Origin: a virus
Strand: one strand, 5' to 3'
Virus record (IMG/VR): IMGVR_UViG_3300025949_000045
Span: 1 to 42,444 of that record
DNA: 42,444 nucleotides
The translations under genes were made by a program, and so were the position numbers. Shown here in pieces: positions 24,305 through 32,828 of the stretch (position 1 is the first letter of the stretch; every line of letters begins with the position of its first letter). The notes below the pieces were generated by a model. The model saw only the letters and a program-made list of their open reading frames with translations. It was not told the DNA's origin and did not search any database.

Positions 24305-27300
24305 TGTACCCGAATGGACAACCTCTAGTCCGGCCGATTAACTCTTACATGTTGCCAATTGCGCCGCAGATGCAGCAACCGATGCCGGGCCCCAGCCAAC
24401 AGCAAATCAACTCATTCAAGTTCTTATTCAATAGCTCGACCCCTCAGCAGCGCCAACAGATGCTCCAGAACGCGCACCCGGCGTTTGTTCAAGCTGTAGC
24501 CGGCCAACCGATTAATGCACCCGTGCAGAACCAGACACCGGGCTTGGGCTGGCGCGATCAACTTACCAACGATGTCATTGGCATGGGTAAGGGCATTTGG
24601 AACGGCGCTAACAACCTAACCAACATTGGCCTAGGTGGTGAAGCTATGGCGGCCTCAGCGCTCGTACCAGGCGCGTCGCGGGTGCTAAACCCCTACATTA
24701 AGGGCACCATCGGTAGCGTTCCGTATGTGCAGAATGCGGCCGCTAATGTCCAGGGTGGTCGTCCGCTGGCGTCACAAGTCCCCCAAATCTTCGGAAACAC
24801 GCTTAGCGACGCTTCTAACGTTGCCTCAGTGCTCCCAGTCGGTGAGGCTGCTAGAGGGGTGACGGCCGGCCAAAGGTTTATCCCAGGGGTGGTCAACGGC
24901 TTTAAGAACGCGGCCATTTCCAACGTCCCTTGGGCGGTTGCTGGCGGCACAGGCCAAGCTCTAGCCGACCCCAACAACACTACTCCGGGACAAGTCCTTA
25001 AGAGCGCAGCCCTGAACTCGCTTGGCAATGAGGCGCTAGGTACGGCTTTAGGCGGCGTTGTTCATGGGACGGGATTGGCTGTCCCCCATATCGCCAACGG
25101 GATTGAAAGCATTACCCCCAAGCTTAACTCGGTTGTTCAGCACTACTCCGACCTTGTTGGTGGCGCGCTAAGGAACGAGAGAGGCAGCGTCCCCCTTGAC
25201 CCGTTAAGTCCCGGGCAACCACGTCACCCGGCCGGAGTAAGCGAGGGTGGCCAGTTCAGGCCCAATGAAGAGTACATTGCCCAACCCAAGAACAAGAACG
25301 ATCTAGTCTACAACATTGCCAAGGCGGTCGAAGACTTAAGTGATGTTAATAAGCTCCATGAGGGTGTCTTGTCTAGGATCAACAATAACTCGTTCGCTAC
25401 GGAGGCCCAACGCCAACAGCTTCTGAGCCACCATGCCGACCTTTATGAGGCTAACCGTGAGGCCGTCGGGGAGCGCCTAGACAACTTCATGCGCCAGTTC
25501 GAGGCCAAGTATCCCAACGGCCGGCTACCGAAGCAGTTAGAGACCGCGATGGACGCGGAGCTAACCCGCGTACCGCAAGCCAAGTACCAGTTGCCCGATG
25601 CCCAGACGCTTCACGAAATGAACGCGTCATTAGACAACGGCCAGCCTACACTCACCGAGGGACAACGGCCCATTAGTCCCGTTCAGACCCGTCAAAGTTT
25701 GCACCAGACGATTGCCGGCAACGTCTCTAACGCGATTGAAAAGGTCAAAAACATCCTCAACAACGACCGTGGCGCTATTGGCGGGTCAGAAGAGCCTGAG
25801 GTGTCACCAGACCAACCAGTAATCAACAAGGCTGAGGACTTTATCAACCGAGGCAAACAGGAAGACGCCGAGACTCAGGCGGCCATAGATGCTCAGAAGA
25901 ACGCCCCCGCCCCCTACCAGTTGCCTCAGGTACGCAACATTGGCGACGTTCGCAGCAACGGCTTTGCGGCCCCGGAAATAGTGAAGCAAAAGACCGTGGT
26001 CACAGCCAACGAACTAGACCGGGTAGTGGGTAAAAGCTACCGCAACGCCAACCTCTTTATTGACGCTATCGAACACCCCGACGAGGCGGCGGAAATAGCC
26101 CGTAAGATTAACCCCAAGAACCCTCAAGCCGCGCTTGATATGATTCTTAAGACAAAAGAAACGACCGACCTGGCCCACTCAATACGCAGTGGATCGGGCG
26201 AGATTTTGCCATACCGCCAACACTACTTCCAGCATCTATTGGATTTGAGTGACCCTGGCGATGCAGCTAAGTATGAGGACATGCGCCAAGGCAAGTTTAA
26301 GGGTATGGCGGCCCACGAACGTATCTTTAATACAGCTCGTGAAGCCCGCGCTGCCGGATTCAAACTTCAGAAAATGAGTATTGGCGACATGCTCCGCACC
26401 TATGGTCGCAGCGAAATGAAAGCGGCGCGGGTCAACGCCCTTATCTCCGGCGTGCAGAAACTTGACCCCAGGGGGATCGCCGATATCAACAGCGAGGGCT
26501 TACCGCGTGACGCTGAGGGCAAGAGCTTCATTCCATCGGGTATCTCTGGCATGGAAAACTACGCTCTCTCGCCCAAGTTGTACCGCTCATTACAGGGCTT
26601 CCGCAGCATCAATGTCGAGGGCATGACTACCCCCATGAGAACGATCCTTAAGAGCGTGTCAGCCCTTAACCGTGGTGGCAAGCAGACGATGCTTCTAGGT
26701 GGTGGGTTCCACGACGCCAACACTTCCATCCGGTTTGGCGGACAAGAACTGCTGAGCGCCACTCTATCCCCGACCCGAACCGCTGACAGCGTAGCGGCCA
26801 CCGCGCGTATGAACCACGCGTTTTTCAGCGAGAAAGCCTTTGACCAACGCGCCGAGTGGTTTAACCAACACGGTTGGGACGATCTGTTCGCCAAGGCTAA
26901 CCTAACCAGCTTCCAGGGAGTTGATGTTCGCAGCGCGCTTGATGCCCTTAAGGGTGGTGATCTAGAGAAGTTTAACCCCTACGCCTCGGCCCTGTTCGAG
27001 CGCAAGATTGCGCTGATGAAAAAAGAAACGATGCTGATGGAGGCCAAGCGCCTCGGCATAACCGATCCGGCGCGGGCAACGGCTGACCAGCTCGATAAGT
27101 TGCGCGGCGCGGCTGATGATGTCAACAACCGCTATGGGGGCCTTAACCTCCAAGTCATTAACCGCAATCCCGTGGTGCAGTTTGCAGCCCACATGATCGC
27201 ACTAGCTCCCGACTTTTGGGAGGGCAAAATTCGGACTTGGGCTAACGCCGTGGGTAAGGACGCGATTTACAACAACGCTACCGGGGCATGGTTCGCCCCC

Positions 27301-28674
27301 GATAAGGGCACCTTTAGTAAGGCGGGCATGGCCTGGCGTCAAATAATGGGTACGGCCATCTTCGTAGCCATAGCCACCGAGCTAGCGCGTAAGGCTACCA
27401 CGGGTCAGTTCTCCCAGAACCTACAACAAGGCTTCAAGAATGACGTGCTCGACCCCAACATTCCGCTACCGTTTACGAACCCCAAGGGCCAAAAGATCGT
27501 GGCCAAACTCCCCTCGACCGACTTGCCGGAAATCTACCGCGCCATTACCGATCCCGGTCATTACTTGTCGGCTCGCCTGAGCGCCGGCCTCTCTACCCTG
27601 GCCGAAGCGGCTACGGGTAAGGACTACTACGGCAAACCCCTCGTCGATCCGTTCAAGAACGCTAACCCCAACTTTGTTGATAACGTGGTGGGCGCGGTCA
27701 AAAGCAAAGTCCCGATCCCGGTGGGTCAGTTCAACAAGTACCAGTCGGGCAATCAAAACCTGGCAGAATCGGCCCTGAACGTTGCAGGTTTGCGGGTGGC
27801 GCGTGACCCCAATGACCCGGCCTACCAACAGGCGATTGCTTACGGCAAAAGCCTCACCAACTTTCAGAACTCGCTCAACCCCAATGAGTTAGCTTTGTTT
27901 AACAAGATTAACCCAACCAAAAAAGACGCCGATGGCAATCAGGTCTTCACCGCTAATAACCTCACCAAGCCGAGCGACTACGCCGACCTATTGTCGAACC
28001 CTGGCTTTACCACCAAGTACGTTCAGTGGCAGCTGTCGCAGCCGAACCACGATCCGTTATATGACCTGGCGGCCAACAATCCCCAAGCCTTTACTCAGTA
28101 CCTCGTGTACCAGGCCGGCAAGAAGCTCTTGCCGGGCCAGACCTACGACAAGAGCGGCAACACCCTGGCGACCGATCTGGGCATTACTGGCCCCAACGGG
28201 CAGCTAGCGCCGTGGTACAGCCAACTTACGGCCGCTCGCAGTCAGTGGGCCCAGTCATTGCCCCAAGGCGGCACTCAGCTAGCGAGCAATGTGACTCAGG
28301 GTCCAATAGCTAACCCCTATGTCCAAGCCCAAATGAACGCCGGGAACTTCAAAGACCCGCAAGTGCAGGCCTACCTCAATGCGTCCCAGGGCTACACCAA
28401 CCAACAGCGCGCCGGGTTGGGCCTGTCACAACTACCCCCGCAAGGATCAACGCCTAGCCAGTGGCAGCAGGGCTACGCCAGCGCCAAGGCCAATTACCAG
28501 GCATCTAAGGATCGCACCAGGCTCAAGAACGATATGAAGTATGCCTTTAAGGACGCCAAGTACAACGTCAAGCAATCCCAGAAGAAGACCGGCAAATTTA
28601 CTCACGCCTACCACGAGACCCAGACCAAAGGGTATCTGGCCAAGGCACTCACCACTCACCGTAATACTGCTTGA
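24304..28674 (+). CDS. giant internal virion (ejection) protein, 1456 aa
   Basis: The longest gene of the window. N-terminus Gln/Pro-rich, then Gly/Ala-rich segments with membrane-active character (residues ~90-230), 'HPAGVSEGGQF' near residue 305, a helical region with Gln/Asn-rich linkers, 'VVQFAAHMIALAPDFWEGKI' (~960), 'AGMAWRQIMGTAIFVAIATE' (~1010, hydrophobic helix), and a Gln-rich basic C-terminus. Size, order and composition resemble large ejection proteins of podoviruses; the region ~900-1120 also recalls C-terminal parts of phage 'large polyvalent' proteins. No lytic-transglycosylase motif was recognised. Confidence 0.75.
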   Translation: MYPNGQPLVRPINSYMLPIAPQMQQPMPGPSQQQINSFKFLFNSSTPQQRQQMLQNAHPAFVQAVAGQPINAPVQNQTPGLGWRDQLTNDVIGMGKGIWNGANNLTNIGLGGEAMAASALVPGASRVLNPYIKGTIGSVPYVQNAAANVQGGRPLASQVPQIFGNTLSDASNVASVLPVGEAARGVTAGQRFIPGVVNGFKNAAISNVPWAVAGGTGQALADPNNTTPGQVLKSAALNSLGNEALGTALGGVVHGTGLAVPHIANGIESITPKLNSVVQHYSDLVGGALRNERGSVPLDPLSPGQPRHPAGVSEGGQFRPNEEYIAQPKNKNDLVYNIAKAVEDLSDVNKLHEGVLSRINNNSFATEAQRQQLLSHHADLYEANREAVGERLDNFMRQFEAKYPNGRLPKQLETAMDAELTRVPQAKYQLPDAQTLHEMNASLDNGQPTLTEGQRPISPVQTRQSLHQTIAGNVSNAIEKVKNILNNDRGAIGGSEEPEVSPDQPVINKAEDFINRGKQEDAETQAAIDAQKNAPAPYQLPQVRNIGDVRSNGFAAPEIVKQKTVVTANELDRVVGKSYRNANLFIDAIEHPDEAAEIARKINPKNPQAALDMILKTKETTDLAHSIRSGSGEILPYRQHYFQHLLDLSDPGDAAKYEDMRQGKFKGMAAHERIFNTAREARAAGFKLQKMSIGDMLRTYGRSEMKAARVNALISGVQKLDPRGIADINSEGLPRDAEGKSFIPSGISGMENYALSPKLYRSLQGFRSINVEGMTTPMRTILKSVSALNRGGKQTMLLGGGFHDANTSIRFGGQELLSATLSPTRTADSVAATARMNHAFFSEKAFDQRAEWFNQHGWDDLFAKANLTSFQGVDVRSALDALKGGDLEKFNPYASALFERKIALMKKETMLMEAKRLGITDPARATADQLDKLRGAADDVNNRYGGLNLQVINRNPVVQFAAHMIALAPDFWEGKIRTWANAVGKDAIYNNATGAWFAPDKGTFSKAGMAWRQIMGTAIFVAIATELARKATTGQFSQNLQQGFKNDVLDPNIPLPFTNPKGQKIVAKLPSTDLPEIYRAITDPGHYLSARLSAGLSTLAEAATGKDYYGKPLVDPFKNANPNFVDNVVGAVKSKVPIPVGQFNKYQSGNQNLAESALNVAGLRVARDPNDPAYQQAIAYGKSLTNFQNSLNPNELALFNKINPTKKDADGNQVFTANNLTKPSDYADLLSNPGFTTKYVQWQLSQPNHDPLYDLAANNPQAFTQYLVYQAGKKLLPGQTYDKSGNTLATDLGITGPNGQLAPWYSQLTAARSQWAQSLPQGGTQLASNVTQGPIANPYVQAQMNAGNFKDPQVQAYLNASQGYTNQQRAGLGLSQLPPQGSTPSQWQQGYASAKANYQASKDRTRLKNDMKYAFKDAKYNVKQSQKKTGKFTHAYHETQTKGYLAKALTTHRNTA

Positions 28675-28711
28675 GCTGTGATAGAATCGACTTAAGTATA
28701 AGGACTTTAGT
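28675..28711 (+). promoter_or_regulatory. candidate promoter before lysis genes
   Basis: TTGAGC followed after about 17 nt by AAGTAT, with Shine-Dalgarno AAGGA before ATG 28712. Weak -10. Confidence 0.35.
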
Positions 28712-28816
28712 ATGAAAAAAGTTCCAGTCAAGCCTAAGGACAAAAACGGCCCACCCGCCAAATCCGTTCAGAAAGTTAAAGTAAGAGTTCAACGCACCGG
28801 CGTAAAGGGTGGCTAA
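28712..28816 (+). CDS. tiny basic protein
   Basis: 34 aa, MKKVPVKPKDKNGPPAKS followed by QKVKVRVQRTGVKGG: highly basic (Lys/Arg about one third) with no membrane segment. Shine-Dalgarno AAGGA; its TAA is followed at once by the endolysin GTG. Possibly a DNA- or RNA-binding peptide or an internal virion peptide; unnamed. Confidence 0.6.
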   Translation: MKKVPVKPKDKNGPPAKSVQKVKVRVQRTGVKGG

Positions 28817-29839
28817 GTGACTTTGCCGGGCATCTTCAGTCAACGTGATAGCAGGTGGAGCAATGCTGAACTGGGCTACAACACTGACCCTTATTACAAT
28901 ATTTATCATTTCGGGTGTCTTATTACTGGAATCGCCAATCTCATCTGGGAAACGACTGGCGACGCGTCTTGGACGCCGTTACGGGTTAATCAGTGGCTCC
29001 AAGACAATGCGGGATTTGCGCCGGGTGGCGGCCTCGTATCTGGTCGCAAGTAGCCAGCCTTCCTTAGCCAGTTCAGCATTCAGCCGGCCGGCTACTCGAC
29101 CGACCTAGCAGCGGTCAATCAGTTTCTAGCCGATGACAACAACTTTGCCATCGCTCAGCTCACGGCTCCGGGCTTCCCGATGCACTTCTCAGTCATGCCC
29201 TACGTGGACATGATCGCAGACTCGTGGGACGCCACTTTGAAGCACGTGGAGGCCTACAGTTTCATTGGTGGTCATCTGTACACCAAGTCCAGCCCCCAGC
29301 CGGTCACGATCCCCGCTGAACCGGTGCCGGCCGAGCAAACGCCCGTGGTTCCCCCGACGCCCGAAGTTATGTCAACCACCACGCCGATTCCCGCACCTGA
29401 ACCTGCTCCGACTTCCTCAGACGTTGTCAGTTCCACAGCTCCCGTGCAGGTCACGGGGCAGGCTTCAGGTGATGTGTCCGTGACAGTGGTGGACTCGCGC
29501 CCGGAATACGAGCGCAGCTATACCCCATTCGCTGACCCGACCGACAAGGTGTTGCAGCGCGCCGCGTTCGCCAAGGACTTAACTGGTGAGGGTCAGCCCG
29601 TCGAGTTCAAGGAGGGTACGCCAACTAAACTCGCGGGGGAGCTGACCTATGAGGGTAAAAAGTACTTCCGAGGTGCAGACAGTGCCAATAAGGGTGCTTG
29701 GTACTGCATCGAGGCCGAGGCTTATCAAAATGATCTTGCGAGCACGTTCCTGGGAATTGAACAGGAGGCCCAAGAACTACTCAGCAAAGCCGCTACGCCG
29801 TTGGCGAAGCTTATACGTTCGTTTGGTAAAAAGAATTAA
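28817..29839 (+). CDS. C39-like peptidase endolysin with in-frame amber codon
   Basis: One 341-codon frame broken by a single TAG at 29051-29053. Part 1 (78 aa) holds 'FSQRDSRWSNAELG' and the Cys loop 'HFGCLITGIAN' (Cys ~34) of papain-fold C39-like peptidases. Part 2 resumes in the same frame with 'MHFSVMPYVDMIADSWD', which supplies the family's His (~123) and Asp (~135). Then comes a Pro/Thr-rich linker and a C-terminal ~110-residue domain, perhaps wall-binding. The active site therefore needs both parts. Options: amber suppression/readthrough, a recent nonsense mutation (TGG to TAG possible), or a sequencing error. GTG start after the previous stop; holin-like gene follows. Confidence 0.75.
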
Positions 29840-29851
29840 AGGAGATTTATT

Positions 29852-30169
29852 GTGTTAGACTTCATCAAATCACTCAACACCGAGCAATGGGCCCTGATCA
29901 TCGGTGTGGTTAGCCCGATCGTCCACTATCTGGTTGGTAAGGTGGTTAACTTCAGCTCTACCCATAATTGGCTGGTGAGCTTTGCTCTGCCCCTAATTGG
30001 CGCCGTGGCTGTGTTCTTGCACGGCAACTCAGCCTTTAACACCATCGTCCCGATTTACGGCACAGTCTACGCGACCGGCCAGGTGATTTACTTCACCACG
30101 GTACGGTACTGGAAGCTCTACAACTCGCTATTGGCGACCCAAGCCAGTCAGCCTGAAACCAGCTTCTAA
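29852..30169 (+). CDS. holin-like membrane protein
   Basis: 105 aa with two to three transmembrane helices: residues ~11-30 (EQWALIIGVVSPIVHYLVG), ~40-60 (WLVSFALPLIGAVAVFLHG) and ~68-85 (IVPIYGTVYATGQVIYF). A short polar C-terminus follows. Shine-Dalgarno AAAGGAG, GTG start. Small multi-span protein right after an endolysin is the usual place for a holin, which permeabilises the membrane at lysis. Last gene of the rightward late region; convergent minus-strand genes follow. Confidence 0.72.
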   Translation: MLDFIKSLNTEQWALIIGVVSPIVHYLVGKVVNFSSTHNWLVSFALPLIGAVAVFLHGNSAFNTIVPIYGTVYATGQVIYFTTVRYWKLYNSLLATQASQPETSF

Positions 30170-30411
30170 GGGCAGTTCGAGCACCCTTTCACTTTCCACG
30201 ACGTGTGGTTGTTCCAGTGATGCTTAAACCAGGTGACATAGGTGGTCGAGACCCGCTTTTCAGTGGGCCGGAGGATCACGTCAGCTGCTAGCAACCACGC
30301 TAGCCGGCTCCCGCCTCCGATGATAAATCCGATCAGTCCCCGGTATAGGTCGTGGGTCGCCTCGTAGTAACCCAGGGTGTAAGCGAGGCCGAATATCAGG
30401 ACATATAGCAT
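30166..30411 (-). CDS. small membrane protein, leaderless
   Basis: 81 aa. Two predicted transmembrane segments (residues ~1-16, MLYVLIFGLAYTLGYY, and ~26-47, GFIIGGGSRLAWLLAADVI), a basic/aromatic tail with CSNC near the end. TATAAT on the minus strand (30418-30423) lies 6 nt before the ATG. Its end overlaps the holin-like gene's end on the other strand by 4 bp. Confidence 0.6.
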   Translation of the reverse strand: MLYVLIFGLAYTLGYYEATHDLYRGLIGFIIGGGSRLAWLLAADVILRPTEKRVSTTYVTWFKHHWNNHTSWKVKGCSNCP

Positions 30412-30417
30412 AAGAGA

Positions 30418-30423
30418 ATTATA
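30418..30423 (-). promoter_or_regulatory. -10 box giving leaderless mRNA
   Basis: Minus-strand TATAAT, 6 nt from ATG 30411. Confidence 0.55.
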
Positions 30424-30426
30424 TGC

Positions 30427-30726
30427 TTAGAGATGGTAAAAATGCACGATCAGATAGATGGCAAACCAGCCTAAGCCGGTGGCAACACCCCAGGTCAGAT
30501 AGTACCTACTCTGAATCTTCCGGGCTCGTTCGTGTATAAGCTCGTGATTGCCGTCGCAGTAAGGGATCGTAACCCGTTTCCCGAATTGACCGCGCGCGTT
30601 TCTCGGCTGATATACGACCTCCCTTGGTTCCAGCAGTTCGGGCAAGCTCTCGGTTATACGAAAATCCGCCTCCGCTGGATATTGAGCCACCCTTTCCCCC
30701 GATAATTTTAAAAAAGTCTTCCCCAT
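30427..30726 (-). CDS. hypothetical protein with C-terminal membrane helix, overlapping KGG gene
   Basis: 99 aa, +1 frame relative to the KGG gene, with which it shares ~220 bp. N-terminal part contains 'EPREVVYQPRNARGQFGKRV', and the C-terminus is a transmembrane helix (WGVATGLGWFAIYLIVHF). If real, this is a true overlapping gene; alternatively it begins later, or an indel separates one ancestral gene into two frames. Confidence 0.45.
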   Translation of the reverse strand: MGKTFLKLSGERVAQYPAEADFRITESLPELLEPREVVYQPRNARGQFGKRVTIPYCDGNHELIHERARKIQSRYYLTWGVATGLGWFAIYLIVHFYHL

Positions 30727-30781
30727 AGCGTTGTTTGTTAGTCTTGGCGGCTTGTCGTCCTCCCTCGATTGTTCCCGCCAT
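30506..30781 (-). CDS. KGG-repeat (stress-protein-like) protein
   Basis: 91 aa. 'AAKTNKQRYGEDFFKIIGGKG' and 'NRELARTAGTKGGRIS' are two copies of the KGG pattern found in small stress-response and phage proteins, often DNA- or RNA-associated. Residues after ~60 are not family-like. Good Shine-Dalgarno (AAGGAGG) before ATG 30781, and a promoter upstream (TTTACT-16-TATAAT). Confidence 0.7.
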   Translation of the reverse strand: MAGTIEGGRQAAKTNKQRYGEDFFKIIGGKGGSISSGGGFSYNRELARTAGTKGGRISAEKRARSIRETGYDPLLRRQSRAYTRTSPEDSE

Positions 30782-30808
30782 TACTGAGCCTCCTTAATCA
30801 TAAGCCTT

Positions 30809-30836
30809 ATTATAGCTAAGTCAGGGGCCTAGTAAA
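30809..30836 (-). promoter_or_regulatory. promoter for KGG operon
   Basis: Minus-strand TTTACT (30831-30836), 16-nt spacer, TATAAT (30809-30814), inside the 3' end of the preceding gene. Confidence 0.55.
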
Positions 30837-31081
30837 ACTCTCTTGATGTCGAATGTTTTTCGCTTTGCTTGGGGCTGAGTACCCGCTCCGGTATCGGTCG
30901 ACAGAACCGGGTACATGTCTTTTAAACTTTCCAGGCTCCCGATCAGGTAGCACATATAGGCCTCAGCCTGCTTGGTGTCGCCGGCCTGCTGCTTTTCGTA
31001 GGCGTTTTTGGCGTACTCTAGGTTACGCTCTGATATTTTGGCTATCCAATCCGTTTCGTAGTTGTATTGGTCTTGGTTCAT
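30821..31081 (-). CDS. hypothetical protein
   Basis: 86 aa, helical (YAKNAYEKQQAGDTKQAEAY; YLIGSLESLKDMYPVL) with a basic C-terminus (QAKRKTFDIKRVLLGP). No family recognised. Part of the minus-strand gene chain. Confidence 0.6.
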   Translation of the reverse strand: MNQDQYNYETDWIAKISERNLEYAKNAYEKQQAGDTKQAEAYMCYLIGSLESLKDMYPVLSTDTGAGTQPQAKRKTFDIKRVLLGP

Positions 31082-31093
31082 ACGTTATTCCAG

Positions 31094-31249
31094 TTATGGT
31101 TTAACCTTACCAATTTTTAGGGGTAAAGTCTCAGGCTCGACGGACAGGACGTGATTACAGTCAAGGCAAACTACCTGCTTCCACCAAGCGTTTGTAATGT
31201 CCTCCTTAAACCGATTGATGCTTGTGTGAATATGCTTACACGTGCTCAC
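31094..31249 (-). CDS. small zinc-ribbon-like protein
   Basis: 51 aa from GTG 31249, chosen because AAAGGAG lies 7 nt upstream. Pairs C-K-H-x-H near the start and CLDC in 'WKQVVCLDCNHVLSVEP' suggest one zinc site. It overlaps the HTH gene by 14 bp. Function unknown. Confidence 0.6.
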   Translation of the reverse strand: MSTCKHIHTSINRFKEDITNAWWKQVVCLDCNHVLSVEPETLPLKIGKVKP

Positions 31250-31424
31250 TCTCAAGCTCCTTTCTAGCTTTATGCCACCAGTCAAACGCGCGCCGGGTGC
31301 TGATGCCGAGCTTGGCCGCTAGCTCCCTGTAATTGCCCCCGCGCGTGACGAATGCCTTGCACTCGTCCCAGCTCATCTTGTTTTGGTATTGAAATTCAAA
31401 GTAGTCTCCGGGTTTTCTGTTCAT
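31236..31424 (-). CDS. small HTH protein
   Basis: 62 aa from ATG 31424, with AAAGGAG 6 nt before it (a longer frame to 31529 lacks such a site). 'GGNYRELAAKLGISTRRAFD' is a helix-turn-helix, followed by WWHKARKEL. It could be a DNA-binding regulator of this early operon or a small terminase-like or excisionase-like protein. Confidence 0.65.
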   Translation of the reverse strand: MNRKPGDYFEFQYQNKMSWDECKAFVTRGGNYRELAAKLGISTRRAFDWWHKARKELESEHV

Positions 31425-31672
31425 ATCGGGCTCCTTTCTAGTTAAGTGTTCGGGTCGCACAATGTAGACTTTACGGCGTGGGTTTGAGGCTACGAGCCTC
31501 GGAAGTGGAAAAACATAGTTATAACACATTGGATTTCCCCCGTGACCAATCCTGTCATGTCACTCTTGGGGCGATCGGTCAACGTGGCTATGTTCGGTAC
31601 CCAAACCTCCAATCTTTAACCAAGTCCGTCAAGCCTGGCGTGTTAAATTTATAGTGCCACATTCCGACGACG
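31425..31672. promoter_or_regulatory. divergent promoter region between HTH operon and Lsr2
   Basis: About 250 bp without a supported gene. Rightward, TATAGT (31650-31655) may be the -10 of Lsr2. It contains the small dyad ATTGG / CCAAT near 31530-31550. The leftward promoter for the HTH operon is not clear. Confidence 0.4.
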
Positions 31673-32008
31673 ATGGGAGTTCCCGTGGCACAGGCAATTG
31701 TTGACGACCTGGACGGCAAGGCTGGGGCCACAGTCTTTCGTTTCAGTGTTGCCGACCAGCAGTTTGAGATTGACCTGACCGACTCTAACCAGCAAATGTT
31801 CTGGGAAGCGGTCAGACGGTTCACCGACAAGGCCCGCAAGGTCTCTGGTAAGGGCGGTACCCGCAAGCGGCGATCCGCCAAGCCGGCCCAACCGGGTAAG
31901 CAATCGGCCGCTCGTGCCTGGGCCAAGGCCAACGGTCACACCGTGCCGGAGCGGGGCCGACTCCCCAAGGCCGTTCAAGAAGCTTATGAAAGAGCGCACG
32001 CCGCCTAA
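31673..32008 (+). CDS. lsr2: Lsr2-family nucleoid-associated protein
   Basis: 111 aa. N-terminal dimerisation domain shows the family pattern: 'VDDLDGKAGATVFRFSVADQ' then 'FEIDLTDSNQQMFWEAVRRF' (acidic 'DD.DG', 'EIDL'). A basic linker (GKGGTRKRRSAKPAQPGK) leads to the C-terminal AT-rich DNA-binding domain 'ARAWAKANGHTVPERGRLPK AVQEAYERA' with its RGR hook. Host Lsr2 is an actinobacterial xenogene silencer; phage copies can compete with it or silence the prophage's own genes. It is the only rightward gene in this leftward block, with its own terminator. No Shine-Dalgarno is obvious. Confidence 0.93.
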   Translation: MGVPVAQAIVDDLDGKAGATVFRFSVADQQFEIDLTDSNQQMFWEAVRRFTDKARKVSGKGGTRKRRSAKPAQPGKQSAARAWAKANGHTVPERGRLPKAVQEAYERAHAA

Positions 32009-32013
32009 TCCGT

Positions 32014-32044
32014 CCCCCGTTACAGTGTTGTAGCGGGGGTTTTT
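32014..32044 (+). terminator. terminator after Lsr2
   Basis: Ten-base-pair stem CCCCCGTTAC with GTAGCGGGGG, then TTTTT. Confidence 0.9.
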
Positions 32045-32054
32045 CTATGCCTGC

Positions 32055-32186
32055 TTATTGATTTAGCCACCACACCATTGCCGCAAGCGCCAATGTAGTT
32101 CCAACACCAAGCGTCACGACTAAGATGGTGACAAATTCCTGCATCAACTCCGCGTGGTAATCGTATGGTGTCTTAATCTTTCGCAT
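32055..32186 (-). CDS. 43-aa single-span membrane protein
   Basis: Starts at ATG 32186 behind GGGAGGAAAC, overlapping the preceding gene by 14 bp. Residues ~17-38 (FVTILVVTLGVGTTLALAAMV) form one membrane helix. Function unknown; similar tiny membrane peptides occur at 33604 and 37222. Confidence 0.6.
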   Translation of the reverse strand: MRKIKTPYDYHAELMQEFVTILVVTLGVGTTLALAAMVWWLNQ

Positions 32187-32487
32187 CGTTTCCTCCCTCC
32201 CCATCGGCGGGGGTGTTAGATTTATTGACAGCAACCCTATTCTTAGCCGGTAGCTGGTCAGGCTCGGTAATGTCTCGGGTAAGCTCCACCCAGAAAGCCA
32301 TCGAAACAACTTTCCAATACTCATTTTCATACTTAGCTACTTGATCTTTGCGCGCCTTGGCTAGTGCCTCTTGCTCGGTTCTACCTTCAGCAACGACCGT
32401 GGGCCTGGAGCGCATACGATCTGTTTCTTTCGATTGCCTATCCTGGACTACCACGTCAACGGTGGCATGGAATACAAACTTTCTCAC
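32173..32487 (-). CDS. hypothetical protein
   Basis: 104 aa: an N-terminal strand (MRKFVFHATVDVVVQD), a helix 'RTEQEALAKARKDQVAKYEN' and a polar tail. It overlaps both neighbours (ATGA), so it is in the operon. No family recognised. Confidence 0.65.
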   Translation of the reverse strand: MRKFVFHATVDVVVQDRQSKETDRMRSRPTVVAEGRTEQEALAKARKDQVAKYENEYWKVVSMAFWVELTRDITEPDQLPAKNRVAVNKSNTPADGEGGNDAKD

Positions 32488-32828
32488 TTGTCTGCCTCCT
32501 TGGTGTTAAGTTTCAGCCACAAATTTGCTAAAGCCTCAGCCATGGTGTCTGCCTCGGCCGTTTCATTTCCAGCTAATGCCCGGTACATGCGCGGAAAGTC
32601 CGAACGAGTATGACCGGCGTATAAGCGCACAGTTTCATGGTCCGGCAGCTGGTCGGCTATCTCCTGAGCCGTCCACGCGCGTTGCTGGTCTTCCTCGCCC
32701 GTGTAGGGCGCCACGTAAGCTGGAAACTCATCACCCTCTACCTCGAACCAAGCAAGCGCTGGGTCTGTAGGAAATCCTGCCGCATCAAGCTTCTTCGCCG
32801 TCTCCAAACTTACACAATTATTTTCCAT
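32484..32828 (-). CDS. hypothetical phage protein
   Basis: 114 aa. Pattern 'ALAWFEVEGDEFPAYVAPY' then 'AWTAQEIADQLPDH' and 'TMAEALANLWLKLN' resembles small proteins common in many phage accessory regions; those have no known function. Overlaps the downstream gene by 4 bp. Confidence 0.7.
   Translation of the reverse strand: MENNCVSLETAKKLDAAGFPTDPALAWFEVEGDEFPAYVAPYTGEEDQQRAWTAQEIADQLPDHETVRLYAGHTRSDFPRMYRALAGNETAEADTMAEALANLWLKLNTKEADK

Noticed and set aside
29051-29053. genome-wide TAG recoding
   Set aside because: Several well-defined genes (terminase large subunit, portal, Lsr2-independent virion genes) stop at TAG at natural ends with close-set next starts.
31425-31529. longer N-terminus for the HTH protein
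   Set aside because: The extension lacks a ribosome site, whereas ATG 31424 has AAAGGAG at proper spacing.
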